Origin: Lachnospiraceae bacterium
GTDB lineage: Bacteria; Bacillota; Clostridia; Lachnospirales; Lachnospiraceae
Length of the DNA stretch: 64,000 nucleotides
NCBI GenBank assembly: GCA_015056865.1
Contig: SVFM01000012.1
Location: forward strand, 18,812 to 82,811
Reading direction: 5' to 3'
Shown: positions 17,960 to 27,316 of the stretch, in pieces
Position numbering within the stretch: the first letter of the stretch is position 1
Layout: every line of letters starts with the position of its first letter
The notes under the pieces: generated by a model
What the model saw: the letters and a program-made list of their open reading frames with translations, nothing else
Told to the model about the DNA's origin: nothing
Database searches by the model: none
Program-made: the position numbers and the translations under genes

Positions 17960-19549
17960 TTACTTCAATATCTGGGATACCAGATTATAATCATTGGTCA
18001 ATATGGTATCCATCCCCATGTCCAAAAACATACGGGCCTCAGCCGGATCATCCGCCCAAAACACATTACAGATGATTCCATGGGCATGGGCCTTGTCTAT
18101 CATCTCCTGATTCACATAGGGCTTAAAGAACTGCACCTTCTGTGCGCCCAGTGCAATGGCCCTGTCAACAATAGCCCAATTTCTGTTAAAATCATGCCCT
18201 ACGCAAATACTGATGTCCGGGGCATACTCCTGAAACATTTGAATATCTTCATCCCGTTCCAACATGAAATAAACATGTCTGGAGCAATCATATCTGCGTA
18301 CCAAATCCACAATCTTCTTCATATCCTCCGGGTCATATAACTGGCCCTTTGGTTTTACATGCACATTCATAATGGTGTGACCGCCAAATTTCTGCAGGAT
18401 CTCCTCAAAGGTCACAATCCGAAGTCCTGCAAACTTTGCCCCAAACTTCGCCCCAAAATCCAGTTTCTTTAATTCCTCGTAGGTATGATCATAAACCTTT
18501 CCCTCTCCATCACTAACCCGCTCCAAAGTGGCATCATGGCAGGATACGATCACACCGTCCTTTGTAGGCCAGAGATCAAACTCTATTTCCTCTGCTCCCA
18601 AAGCAATGGCTGCCCCAAAGGCGGGCATACTGTTTTCCGGTGCTATGGTGTTAAATCCTCTGTGTGCACAGATGCGGGGATATTTCATCTGATCCTCAAA
18701 GGGAACTATGGCACTGCCGCTGTTTCGATATTGCCAAGGCTTTCGCCCGTATTCAATATACTCATAGTGTGATGCCGGTAGATTCCCATAACCGGCAGGC
18801 TTATAATATTTATCTGCAGGATCAAACTCCACCTCCGCCCTGCCAAATCGCCCTTTCATATTCTCTAAGACTTTGCCTCGGGGCGATACCACCATACTGG
18901 CTCCGCAGATGTCCGAATCTTCAGCAAAACTTACCGAAGAGCGGATCACGTAGGAGTTGGTATTGTAGGCCAGGAAGCGGCACATGGTCTCGATGGCATC
19001 ATGGGTGTCACTTCTCTGCAGTGAGCAGCCGATGATAATGTCCACCTTATTTCTGGCAATATTGGCAAAGGCCTCATAAAAATAAAAATCATAGCAAGTC
19101 AGGAAACCATACCGCAGTCCCTCAATCTCTAATACATAGGGCTGGGAACACTCCAAGGTATACTCGACCTCCTGCTTTAACACCTCTGCCTCCAGCGGAG
19201 GCAGGTGCTTTTTGTAGTACTTGCCGATCAGTTTGCCGGTTCTGTCATAGGCATACGTGGTATTTCTATATCCGTTATCTTCTTTGCTTAGCGCATTTAC
19301 AAAAACAATAGCTCTGCATCTTTTGGCCGTACTTACACATTTTTCAAGCAGGGCATCAATATATCTGTCATGATAAAAAAGCGTTTCTTCCAGAGTCTGC
19401 GTAACGCAGGGCACATCACTGTACTCCGGAAGGACGATCAGATCCAATGACTCGTCACATTGATCCAGCTGTTCCATTTTGTACGCAAAACAGGTGTCTG
19501 ACAGAGACGTGTCACGAGAATAAGGTGGTTGGATTATACAGGCTTTCAT
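17960..19549 (-). CDS. Nitrilase-superfamily / glycerophosphodiester phosphodiesterase fusion
   Basis: 529 aa with two catalytic domains. Residues 1 to about 270 are a carbon-nitrogen hydrolase with the full triad: E42 in LPEYSD, K113 in YYKKHLPP, C152 in LTCYDFYF. Residues about 290-529 are a GDPD TIM barrel with HRG (296-298), APENS, E323/D325 in EIEFDLW and H338 in VSCHDATLERV. Both active sites look intact. No signal peptide. GDPDs release glycerol-3-phosphate from glycerophosphodiesters; the amidase domain could remove an amide from the same substrate. It is divergent from a LysR gene. Confidence 0.88.
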   Translation of the reverse strand: MKACIIQPPYSRDTSLSDTCFAYKMEQLDQCDESLDLIVLPEYSDVPCVTQTLEETLFYHDRYIDALLEKCVSTAKRCRAIVFVNALSKEDNGYRNTTYAYDRTGKLIGKYYKKHLPPLEAEVLKQEVEYTLECSQPYVLEIEGLRYGFLTCYDFYFYEAFANIARNKVDIIIGCSLQRSDTHDAIETMCRFLAYNTNSYVIRSSVSFAEDSDICGASMVVSPRGKVLENMKGRFGRAEVEFDPADKYYKPAGYGNLPASHYEYIEYGRKPWQYRNSGSAIVPFEDQMKYPRICAHRGFNTIAPENSMPAFGAAIALGAEEIEFDLWPTKDGVIVSCHDATLERVSDGEGKVYDHTYEELKKLDFGAKFGAKFAGLRIVTFEEILQKFGGHTIMNVHVKPKGQLYDPEDMKKIVDLVRRYDCSRHVYFMLERDEDIQMFQEYAPDISICVGHDFNRNWAIVDRAIALGAQKVQFFKPYVNQEMIDKAHAHGIICNVFWADDPAEARMFLDMGMDTILTNDYNLVSQILK

Positions 19550-19666
19550 GAGATACCTCCTAAGTTTTCTTTTATTGTAGCATACCTAAAAATAATATAA
19601 ACAACCAAAATATATACTATTGCCATAACTTTTTTTATATGGTACTTTGAAAAAGGAGGTGTTTTC

Positions 19667-20524
19667 ATGAATCTATTGCAATTGAGATATTTTTGCGATA
19701 CGGCACAAAGCCAAAGTATAGCCAAAACCGCAGAAAAACATATGGTTCCTGCTTCTTGTGTGTCCGCTTCCATCAAGAGACTGGAAATTGAGCTAGGCAC
19801 AAACCTGTTTGACAGATCTTCAAACAAACTAATCCTTAACGCCAAAGGAAAGTTATTTGCAAATGAACTGCAGATTGCTTTTGACCGAATTGATGGTGCT
19901 CAAAAAAAATTGGAAACCTTGGACAAAGAAATTCCCCAGATTAGATTATTAGTGCGTGCCAGGCCCAAATGGATAGCTGAGCTGATCATAGAATACAGAA
20001 CCTTAAATCCAGAAGTTAATTTTATTGTATCCAATGATTATACTCTGAAAAATATTGACGATTATGATATTGTTATTGATGAACAACAAGACAAATATAA
20101 TGGTTGGAAAAATTTTCTGCTCAGCGTGGAAATGCTTTGCATTAAAGCCGCATCCCATAGTAAATTGGGAGGAAGAGAGCTTACTTTCGAGCAATTGAAA
20201 GAAGAAGTATTTATTCTACCAAGCAGAGGCAATGGCATGCGCAACCGTTATGAGCTCCTCTGCAAGGAGAAGGGCATTACACCTAAAGTCGCTATTGAAT
20301 GCAATGACCGACAGCTCTTACAGTATTACGTGCAATCGGGCATCGGGCTTACGATCGGTGCATATCGAGCTTTAAACGATAACACGCAAAATGCCATTTG
20401 TCCTCTGACTGTTGTTGATTTTAATGAGACACAAAATGTCTATGTATTCTACAAAAATTATGAAAACAAAAATCTTGCTTTAAAGGATTTTTGCGATTTT
20501 TTATATACAAAAAAATATATCTAA
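19667..20524 (+). CDS. LysR-family transcriptional regulator
   Basis: 285 aa, ATG after AAAAAGGAGGTG. The helix-turn-helix (QSQSIAKTAEKHMVPASCVSA) is divergent but in the normal place, followed by LGTNLFDRSSNKLILNAKG. It faces away from the nitrilase-GDPD gene and shares its 117-bp upstream region, so that gene is the likely target. Its stop codon overlaps that of convergent rarA by a few bases. Confidence 0.85.
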   Translation: MNLLQLRYFCDTAQSQSIAKTAEKHMVPASCVSASIKRLEIELGTNLFDRSSNKLILNAKGKLFANELQIAFDRIDGAQKKLETLDKEIPQIRLLVRARPKWIAELIIEYRTLNPEVNFIVSNDYTLKNIDDYDIVIDEQQDKYNGWKNFLLSVEMLCIKAASHSKLGGRELTFEQLKEEVFILPSRGNGMRNRYELLCKEKGITPKVAIECNDRQLLQYYVQSGIGLTIGAYRALNDNTQNAICPLTVVDFNETQNVYVFYKNYENKNLALKDFCDFLYTKKYI

Positions 20525-21843
20525 CACCCCTCCTTCAGCTTTTTCATATGCTCCTTTATCTTGACCTCATAGCCGTTTCCGGAGGGTCGATAGAACTCCC
20601 TGCCGCTTAGCTCGTAGGGCAGATACTGCTGCTCCACATAGTGGTTCGGATAATCGTGGGCGTATTTGTAACCTGTGCCTCGTCCCAGCTTGGCTGCACC
20701 CTTATAATGAGCATCCTGAAGATGTGCCGGTATGGGCAGATTGCCGGTCTCCTGTACTGCTGCAGCCGCCTCAAAAATGGCATTGTAGGCAGAATTGCTT
20801 TTGGGCGCAGTGGCCACATAGGCCGCTGCCTGAGACAAAATGATCTGAGCCTCTGGCATACCGATGCGCTCCACCGCCATAGAGGCATTGGTAGCCACCA
20901 CCAGAGCCATGGGATCTGCATTGCCCACGTCCTCTGCCGCACAGATCATGATCCGTCTGGCGATGAAGGTCACACTTTCTCCTGCTGAAAGCATCCGAGC
21001 AAGGTAGTATACTGCCGCATCCGGGTCAGATCCCCGCATGCTTTTGATAAATGCAGATATGGTATCATAATGGCTGTCACCGTTTTTGTCATAGCGCATG
21101 ACCCGCTTCTGAATACATTCCTGGGCCACTTCCATGGTAATGTGTATCCTGCCGTCTTCACTCTTTGGTGTAGTCATGATGCCCAGCTCTATGGCATTCA
21201 GAGCATGTCTGGCATCTCCGCCGGAAAGCTCTGCCAAAAATTCCAGAGCATCTTCCTCTATACAGGCTCCGTATATCCCCAACCCCTTATCCGTATCATA
21301 TACCGCCTTATGAAGCAGGGCCTTGATGTCCTCCTTTTCCAGGGGCTTTAACTCAAAAACGATGGAACGGGAAATGAGCGCACCATTCACCTCAAAATAG
21401 GGATTTTCCGTGGTGGCACCGATCAGGATCACGGTGCCGTCCTCCACAAAAGGAAGCAAATAGTCCTGCTGCCCTTTGTTAAATCTATGGATCTCGTCGA
21501 TAAACAAAATGGTGCGCTTATCATACATGGCCTGTAGCTGTTTCGCCTTTTCCACCACTTCCTCCATATCCTTCTTACCGGCTATGGTGGCATTGATCTG
21601 GGTAAATTCCGCACTGGTGGTATTGGCGATCACCTTGGCCAGGGTGGTCTTACCGGTGCCGGGAGGCCCGTAAAATATGATAGAACTAAGCTTGTCCGCC
21701 TTGATAGCCCGATAGAGCAGCTTATCCTTGCCGATGATGTGCTGCTGCCCTACCACCTCTTCCAGGGTGGTGGGGCGCATGCGTGCCGCCAGGGGAGATT
21801 CCTTCTCCATATTGGTACTTCTCATGTATTCAAATAAATCCAT
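20521..21843 (-). CDS. rarA: Replication-associated recombination protein RarA/MgsA
   Basis: 440 aa from the ATG at 21843. AAA+ ATPase with Walker [13 protein letters not shown], Walker B ILFIDEIHRF and sensor motif LIGATTENPYFEVN, then the C-terminal tetramerisation domain (ESVTFIARRIMICAAEDVG). It acts at stalled replication forks. Monocistronic, convergent with the LysR gene. Confidence 0.95.
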   Translation of the reverse strand: MDLFEYMRSTNMEKESPLAARMRPTTLEEVVGQQHIIGKDKLLYRAIKADKLSSIIFYGPPGTGKTTLAKVIANTTSAEFTQINATIAGKKDMEEVVEKAKQLQAMYDKRTILFIDEIHRFNKGQQDYLLPFVEDGTVILIGATTENPYFEVNGALISRSIVFELKPLEKEDIKALLHKAVYDTDKGLGIYGACIEEDALEFLAELSGGDARHALNAIELGIMTTPKSEDGRIHITMEVAQECIQKRVMRYDKNGDSHYDTISAFIKSMRGSDPDAAVYYLARMLSAGESVTFIARRIMICAAEDVGNADPMALVVATNASMAVERIGMPEAQIILSQAAAYVATAPKSNSAYNAIFEAAAAVQETGNLPIPAHLQDAHYKGAAKLGRGTGYKYAHDYPNHYVEQQYLPYELSGREFYRPSGNGYEVKIKEHMKKLKEGC

Positions 21844-21904
21844 GTGTTTCTCACTTTCTAAAAACATTTTCTGATAATAGTATATCATTAACCTGCAGGA
21901 TTTC

Positions 21905-21941
21905 AACAAAAGAATCCATTAAGTGTTTTACCTAATGGATT
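21905..21941 (-). terminator. Terminator of the Panacea toxin-antitoxin operon
   Basis: AATCCATTA pairs with TAATGGATT around an 11-nt loop, followed by CTTTTG, 35 bp past the antitoxin stop. Confidence 0.65.
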
Positions 21942-21975
21942 TGTATATCTTGTATATGCCTTCACCCTTACGACG

Positions 21976-23001
21976 TTAATCCATAGACAGGTCCTTAGCA
22001 TACCTAAAAGAAATCACGTCCCCTTGTTCAGTTTCCTTGTAAGCTCTCTCCCCATGCATACGATGCACAATCTGCTCTCTGGTATCTTTTCCGCAATTCC
22101 GGATAATGGTATCCAATATCGCTTTGTCCTCAATGGACAAAACCGCATATTCCTTGTCTGGTGTTTCCAAAAAATGATACCCGTTCCCATCCGGAAATTC
22201 GCTTTCCTCATAGGTAATCCCCTTCAAATCGATCAATGATTTATGCGCCACAGGAACTGCCCCCATGGGAAGTGCCGTATAAACCAGTCCCATCATAGAT
22301 TCTCCATATCTCTTATACGAAAGGTTATCCGCATACCACAGTAACTTCATCAGTTTCACTTTATACAAATAAAGAATCTCCGGCGAATTGGCTAAATATC
22401 TGATCACATCAACAACCTTATCCAGGTTTAATTTGGTACCTCCACACGAGTCTTTATCTCCCTCATATCTCACGTACTGTGCCAAAATAGCCTTTCGTAA
22501 GTAATCGTCCTGTTTATCTTCGTAAACATTTGCAACAACAGCATAATATTTTTTAAATGCATTCAGTGAAACCCGCTCTTTTCCTTGCATCAACAGTTCT
22601 AAAAACCATTCCGGGTCACTGTCTATTTTTCTCAAAATATAATCATGGGCCATATCCTGCACCTGATGACTCTCGTATCTGGTTATCGTTTTTCCTCCCC
22701 ACCCTAAAAGACTCGAAAGATCTTTTTGACTTATTCCATACTTAGTTCGAATACTGCTTATTTGCGTAGAAGTAAGCAGATGATTCAACTTTCTGTATGC
22801 ATCCTTCATTGCTGTGTCATTTTGAGAAATCATTTCCTCCAAAGCAATGTACTCATCTGCATTCTCACAATATTCGTATTCGGCCGTATAATCCACTTCT
22901 ACTCCTTTAAATCTAGTGTGTTCCTGCACATGAACAACTTGTACCTCATGTTCTTCCATACAACATAAGCATAACTTTTTCACCTTACTAATCACCTTCA
23001 T
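21976..23001 (-). CDS. Panacea-domain antitoxin with helix-turn-helix (PanA-like)
   Basis: 341 aa from the ATG at 23001 (GAGGTG upstream). A short cysteine-containing N-terminal segment (LCLCC) precedes an MqsA/XRE-type helix-turn-helix at about residues 90-130 (YGISQKDLSSLLGWGGKTITRYES). The C-terminal part from about 220 is the Panacea/DUF4065 domain (KLMKLLWYADNLSYKRYGESMMGLVYTALPMG, cut here for reading as one conserved block). Panacea antitoxins neutralise many unrelated toxins. The helix-turn-helix probably binds the palindrome at 23502-23525. Confidence 0.82.
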   Translation of the reverse strand: MKVISKVKKLCLCCMEEHEVQVVHVQEHTRFKGVEVDYTAEYEYCENADEYIALEEMISQNDTAMKDAYRKLNHLLTSTQISSIRTKYGISQKDLSSLLGWGGKTITRYESHQVQDMAHDYILRKIDSDPEWFLELLMQGKERVSLNAFKKYYAVVANVYEDKQDDYLRKAILAQYVRYEGDKDSCGGTKLNLDKVVDVIRYLANSPEILYLYKVKLMKLLWYADNLSYKRYGESMMGLVYTALPMGAVPVAHKSLIDLKGITYEESEFPDGNGYHFLETPDKEYAVLSIEDKAILDTIIRNCGKDTREQIVHRMHGERAYKETEQGDVISFRYAKDLSMD

Positions 23002-23009
23002 AGGACACC

Positions 23010-23444
23010 TCACTTTTGATATGGAAAACTTTCTTTCGCAAAAGGCTCTACCGCATAATGAAACGACATTACAAACGCAACATGACCCACATATCCTGTC
23101 TGCGTCAAAAGTTCCACTCGAATCTTAATATAAATTTCTTCGCTTCCATTATAGATTTTTCCAAATTCTCTCATTTCACTCTTTTTTGGAAAACGATTAT
23201 CCTTTACTGTCCGCAAGTAATTCTTTACTGTTAATGTTTTTAACTCACGCCTCAATACAACCTGAGGATCTTCATCAGGAAACACATGGGCTATTGTATA
23301 TTGATTGGTGTATTTTTCGTCTCTGCTTTCATCAACTTTCCTCTTGGCTTGAAAAACCAACTTGGCTCCTGTGTCAAGTGCGTATCTTAATCTGGTCAGA
23401 TACTCATTTACCTCTTCTTTTGTCTCTATTCGGAAATTTTCCAA
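23010..23444 (-). CDS. Probable toxin of the Panacea pair (PanT-like)
   Basis: 144 aa. The start is probably a TTG at 23444, five bases after AGGAG; the GTG at 23450 overlaps the ribosome site. Residues about 30-60 carry AKRKVDESRDEKYTNQYTIAH and the C-terminal half is beta-rich with TGYVGHVAFVMSFHYA. The mechanism is not evident from sequence. It lies upstream of the antitoxin, separated by 8 bp, in one operon with a strong promoter. Confidence 0.7.
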   Translation of the reverse strand: MENFRIETKEEVNEYLTRLRYALDTGAKLVFQAKRKVDESRDEKYTNQYTIAHVFPDEDPQVVLRRELKTLTVKNYLRTVKDNRFPKKSEMREFGKIYNGSEEIYIKIRVELLTQTGYVGHVAFVMSFHYAVEPFAKESFPYQK

Positions 23445-23501
23445 ATCCACTCCTTTCTTCTCTTGTTCGCCTACCTATCCCCTTTTATATATAGCCCCTT
23501 T

Positions 23502-23525
23502 TACAGGTATCAATTGATACCTGTA
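23502..23525. promoter_or_regulatory. 24-bp perfect palindrome, candidate operator of the Panacea operon
   Basis: A perfect palindrome centred on CAATTG with half-site TACAGGTATC. It begins at the -10 element and covers the expected transcription start, an ideal site for autorepression by the helix-turn-helix antitoxin. Confidence 0.75.
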
Positions 23526-23552
23526 TTATACCACGCAAATATTCCGTGTCAA
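23525..23552 (-). promoter_or_regulatory. Promoter of the Panacea operon
   Basis: Consensus TTGACA and TATAAT with a 16-bp spacer; the operator palindrome abuts the -10 element. Confidence 0.75.
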
Positions 23553-23588
23553 TCCTGTAATTCTAAATTCTACATCCTCCCTTTTTAT

Positions 23589-24317
23589 TCACTCAAACAA
23601 TATCTCTTCCACCGTCACAAACTCATACCCTTTTTCCAACAGTTCATCCACGATCTCAAGGGCTGCCGTCACACTGGATTTGTATTGATCGTGCATCAAT
23701 ATAATATCATTCTCGCTGATGTCCACAACCACATTTTGTACAATGCCGGACACATCTGTTCTGCACCAATCAAGGGGATCCACATTCCACAATACCGGTA
23801 TCATATTCAGCTCCTGTTCCAACCGTTTATCCCAGCTGCCATAAGGCGGCCTGACGTAGATCACTTCCTGATCCGTGATTTCCTCCAAGACCTCATTGGT
23901 CCGCACCAGCTCCTCCTTAAATTCCTCCAGGTTAGAGCTTCCCAGCTGCAGATGACTGTAGGTATGGTTGCCAATCATGTGCCCTTCTTCACTCATGCGT
24001 TTTATAATGTCCGGATGCAGGAGGGCATGTTCTCCGGTAACAAAAAACGTGGCTTTTACACCACGTTTTTTCAGCCCGTCCAGAAGCTGTTCTGTATAAT
24101 AGGGGTGGGGACCGTCATCGAAGGTAAGGCAGATCTTCTTCACATCCTCTGTAACCGTTTCTTCAGAAATCTGAAAAACAGTTCCTGTAGCTCCGACGTT
24201 TGCCACATCTGCCTGTACCCCACTGTAAGCACCGTTTTGCCTCACTGCCGCACTCCACAAAAGGATCAGTGCCAATATCATATCCAACAAGATCAGACCT
24301 TTTATCCGTCTGCGCAT
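23589..24317 (-). CDS. Polysaccharide deacetylase (NodB domain), membrane-anchored
   Basis: 242 aa. An N-terminal membrane helix (residues 5-24) anchors an extracellular NodB domain with all motifs: TFDDGPH, the zinc-binding HTYSH, RPPYGSWD, WNVDPLDW and IILMHD. Likely peptidoglycan or chitooligosaccharide N-deacetylase. The ATG at 24317 has only AGGGA upstream. It follows DUF4250 by 73 bp. Confidence 0.92.
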   Translation of the reverse strand: MRRRIKGLILLDMILALILLWSAAVRQNGAYSGVQADVANVGATGTVFQISEETVTEDVKKICLTFDDGPHPYYTEQLLDGLKKRGVKATFFVTGEHALLHPDIIKRMSEEGHMIGNHTYSHLQLGSSNLEEFKEELVRTNEVLEEITDQEVIYVRPPYGSWDKRLEQELNMIPVLWNVDPLDWCRTDVSGIVQNVVVDISENDIILMHDQYKSSVTAALEIVDELLEKGYEFVTVEEILFE

Positions 24318-24390
24318 AATTCCCTGCCTGACAGAATCTTGTTATTATTATATGCGAGCAGCAAAACCGAGATTCCCCATGGGTGAAGCA

Positions 24391-24567
24391 TCAAACAAAC
24401 TGATTACGCTCTCTATCATAATGATAATCGATTGTGGCCAACCGGTTTGTCACCTCCTGAGACTCTAGATCCAGATCCTCACATAGTGCCTCCAGGTCGG
24501 AATAATAGTCCCGTAATTTTAAATTGATAAAGCTGAGCAGCATAACCGGATCCTTGGGTATCATCAT
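24391..24567 (-). CDS. DUF4250 small protein
   Basis: 58 aa starting at tandem ATG codons (24567) after AGGAGAGGTG. The start MMIPKDPVMLLSFINLKLR and the end ATIDYHYDRERNQFV match the DUF4250 family of small Clostridial proteins. Acidic, no membrane segment, function unknown. It begins 21 bp after the clpB stop, so it probably shares the clpB transcript. Confidence 0.8.
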   Translation of the reverse strand: MMIPKDPVMLLSFINLKLRDYYSDLEALCEDLDLESQEVTNRLATIDYHYDRERNQFV

Positions 24568-24588
24568 TTCCGCACCTCTCCTGTTCTC

Positions 24589-27177
24589 TTATTTGTCTTT
24601 TACAACCGCCTTCAGCTTTGCATCTTCCACGGTGATCAGAATCGTATCTCCTTCCTGCACCTGATCCGTCAGGATCAATCTGGCAGAAAGTGTCTCCACG
24701 TGCTTCTGAATATACCTCTTCAGCGGTCTTGCTCCGTAAATAGGATCATAGGCTTGATCCACAACGAAACCGCGTGCCTCCCGGGTCAGTTCCACAGTCA
24801 GCTCCTTATCCTTCAGGCGCCTGTTTAAATCTGCTATGATCAAGTTGATGATACCACCGATATTTTCCTTCGTCAACGGCTTGAACAAAATGGTCTCATC
24901 CAAACGATTCAGAAATTCCGGCCTGAAGTGCCCTCTCAGTTCATTCATGACCATCTGCTCAGCTTCCGGGGCTATGGTTCCATCCGGCCTGATGCCTTCC
25001 AGCAGGTAGGTCGCGCCTATATTGGAGGTCATGATCAATATGGTGTTTTTAAAGTCCACGGTGCGTCCCTGGGAATCTGTAATCCGTCCGTCATCCAGTA
25101 CCTGCAAAAGCACATTGAACACATCCGGATGGGCCTTTTCAATCTCATCAAACAGTACCACGGAGTAAGGCTTTCTTCTGACTGCTTCGGTCAATTGTCC
25201 GCCTTCTTCATAGCCCACATATCCGGGAGGTGCTCCGATCAGGCGGGATACCGAGTACTTCTCCATATATTCACTCATATCGATGCGCACCATATTATTT
25301 TCATCGTCAAAAAGGGCTGCCGCCAGAGATTTGGCGAGCTCCGTTTTTCCTACACCGGTAGGCCCCAGAAAGAGGAAGGAGCCAATGGGCTTGCTGGGAT
25401 CTTTAATGCCTGCCTTGGAGCGGATGATGGCGTCTGTCACTTTGGACACGCCTTCTTCCTGCCCGATCACACGGCGATGCAACTCCTGATCCAGATGCAA
25501 GGTCTTGCTGCGCTCACTCTCCGTCAGCTTTGTCACCGGAATACCGGTCCATCTGGAAACGATCCGGGAAATCTCCTCCTCCGATACACTCTCATGCACC
25601 AGAGACATATCCGCGGCCTTCATCTTCTCTTCCTCTGCCTCCAGCTGTTTTTTCAGTGCCGGAAGCTTGCCGTAGGAAAGCTCCGCAGCCTTCTCCAGGT
25701 TGCCTTCCCTTTGGGCGATCTGAATCTGACTGCCCAGTTCCTCTATCTCCTCCCGCAGCTTGGACAATCTGTCCACAGATGCTTTTTCATTATCCCACTG
25801 GGCCTTGCGGTTATTAAATGCATCCTTCAGCTCCGCCAGGTCTCTCTGCAGATTGGCAAGACGCTCCCGACTGATCCGGTCATCCTCCTTCTTCAGGGCT
25901 GCCTCTTCGATCTCCAACTGCATGATACGGCGCTGCATTTCATCCAGCTCTGTGGGCAGAGAATCCAGCTCCGTCTTGATTAAAGCACAGGCCTCATCCA
26001 CCAGATCAATGGCCTTATCCGGCAAAAAACGATCCGAAATATAACGATGGGACAAGGTAGCTGCGCTGACCAGGGCATTGTCCATGATCTTCACACCGTG
26101 ATACACTTCGTAACGCTCCTTCAGACCTCGCAGGATAGATATGGTATCCTCCACCGTAGGTTCCTCCACCATAACCGGTTGGAATCTCCGTTCCAGGGCA
26201 GCATCCTTCTCAATATACTGGCGATACTCATCCAAGGTGGTGGCACCGATACAGTGCAGCTCCCCACGGGCCAGCATAGGCTTAAGCATATTCCCTGCAT
26301 CCAAAGCACCGTCTGTCTTGCCAGCCCCTACGATGGTATGCAGCTCATCGATGAACAAAATGATCTGTCCCTGGCTCTTTTTCACCTCTTCCAGCACTGC
26401 CTTCAGACGCTCCTCAAACTCACCCCGATACTTGGCCCCTGCTACCAGGGCTCCCATATCCAGCGCGAAAATCTTCTTATCCTGCAATCCCTGGGGCACA
26501 TCTCCCCGAACGATACGCTGGGCCAGTCCTTCCACTACCGCTGTCTTGCCTACACCGGGCTCTCCGATGAGCACCGGGTTATTCTTGGTCTTACGGGAGA
26601 GGATGCGGATAATATTTCTGATCTCACTGTCCCTGCCGATGACCGGGTCCAGCTTCTGACTTCTGGCCTTTTCCACCAGATCCTGCCCGTATTTCTCTAA
26701 TGTATCGTAAGTGGCCTCCGGATTGTCGCTGGTCACCCGCTGGTTGCCTCTGACTGTAGAAAGAGCCTGTAAAAAACGCTCCCTGGTAATACCATACTCC
26801 TTCCACAACTCTTTGATGGTTCTGCTGGGATGCTCAATCATGGACAAAAACAGATGCTCCACCGACACATACTCATCCCCCATACGCTTGGCCTCGTCCT
26901 CTGCGCTGATCAGAACCTTATTCAGATCCTGACCTACATAAATCTGGCCTCCCTGGACCTTCACTCTTTTGGACAAGGCTTCCCGGGCCCGATCCAAAAA
27001 GTGCTCCTTGTTGATCTCCATTTTCTCAATCAGCTTTAATATCAGACTGTCCTCTATGGTTAAAAGGCTGCAGAGCAAATGCTCCTGCTCGATCTCCTGA
27101 TTGCCATATTCATAGGCCAGCTTCTGACACCCTTCCACGGCTTCCATGGATTTCTGTGTGAATTTTGAAATATTCAT
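24589..27177 (-). CDS. clpB: ATP-dependent disaggregase ClpB
   Basis: 862 aa from the ATG at 27177 (AAGGAGG upstream). N-terminal repeat domain (residues 1-145), first AAA+ module with [13 protein letters not shown], a long coiled-coil middle domain (about 400-520) that distinguishes ClpB from ClpA/ClpC, and a second AAA+ module with [12 protein letters not shown] and the [13 protein letters not shown] pore loop. It rescues aggregated protein with DnaK. I see neither a CIRCE inverted repeat nor a CtsR box upstream. Confidence 0.96.
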   Translation of the reverse strand: MNISKFTQKSMEAVEGCQKLAYEYGNQEIEQEHLLCSLLTIEDSLILKLIEKMEINKEHFLDRAREALSKRVKVQGGQIYVGQDLNKVLISAEDEAKRMGDEYVSVEHLFLSMIEHPSRTIKELWKEYGITRERFLQALSTVRGNQRVTSDNPEATYDTLEKYGQDLVEKARSQKLDPVIGRDSEIRNIIRILSRKTKNNPVLIGEPGVGKTAVVEGLAQRIVRGDVPQGLQDKKIFALDMGALVAGAKYRGEFEERLKAVLEEVKKSQGQIILFIDELHTIVGAGKTDGALDAGNMLKPMLARGELHCIGATTLDEYRQYIEKDAALERRFQPVMVEEPTVEDTISILRGLKERYEVYHGVKIMDNALVSAATLSHRYISDRFLPDKAIDLVDEACALIKTELDSLPTELDEMQRRIMQLEIEEAALKKEDDRISRERLANLQRDLAELKDAFNNRKAQWDNEKASVDRLSKLREEIEELGSQIQIAQREGNLEKAAELSYGKLPALKKQLEAEEEKMKAADMSLVHESVSEEEISRIVSRWTGIPVTKLTESERSKTLHLDQELHRRVIGQEEGVSKVTDAIIRSKAGIKDPSKPIGSFLFLGPTGVGKTELAKSLAAALFDDENNMVRIDMSEYMEKYSVSRLIGAPPGYVGYEEGGQLTEAVRRKPYSVVLFDEIEKAHPDVFNVLLQVLDDGRITDSQGRTVDFKNTILIMTSNIGATYLLEGIRPDGTIAPEAEQMVMNELRGHFRPEFLNRLDETILFKPLTKENIGGIINLIIADLNRRLKDKELTVELTREARGFVVDQAYDPIYGARPLKRYIQKHVETLSARLILTDQVQEGDTILITVEDAKLKAVVKDK

Positions 27178-27207
27178 ATTGCATGCCTCCTTATTTGTTC
27201 TATAGAT

Positions 27208-27235
27208 ACTATAACACATAAAACATATAAATCAA
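27208..27235 (-). promoter_or_regulatory. Promoter of clpB
   Basis: TTGATT and TATAGT with a 16-bp spacer, about 30 bp before the start. Confidence 0.45.
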
Positions 27236-27316
27236 TAAGAAAATAGGAAAAAATTTGAAAAAAAATTATAAACTTATCATATACTGAAACAACAGCATGC
27301 CCGAAGCGAGTTCTCT

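Noticed and set aside
24928..25983. 351-codon open frame on the plus strand inside clpB
   Set aside because: Antisense to a highly conserved gene, low-complexity composition and no initiation signal.
27178..27316. CIRCE or CtsR operator upstream of clpB
   Set aside because: No TTAGCACTC inverted repeat and no GGTCAAA direct repeat is present in the divergent region.
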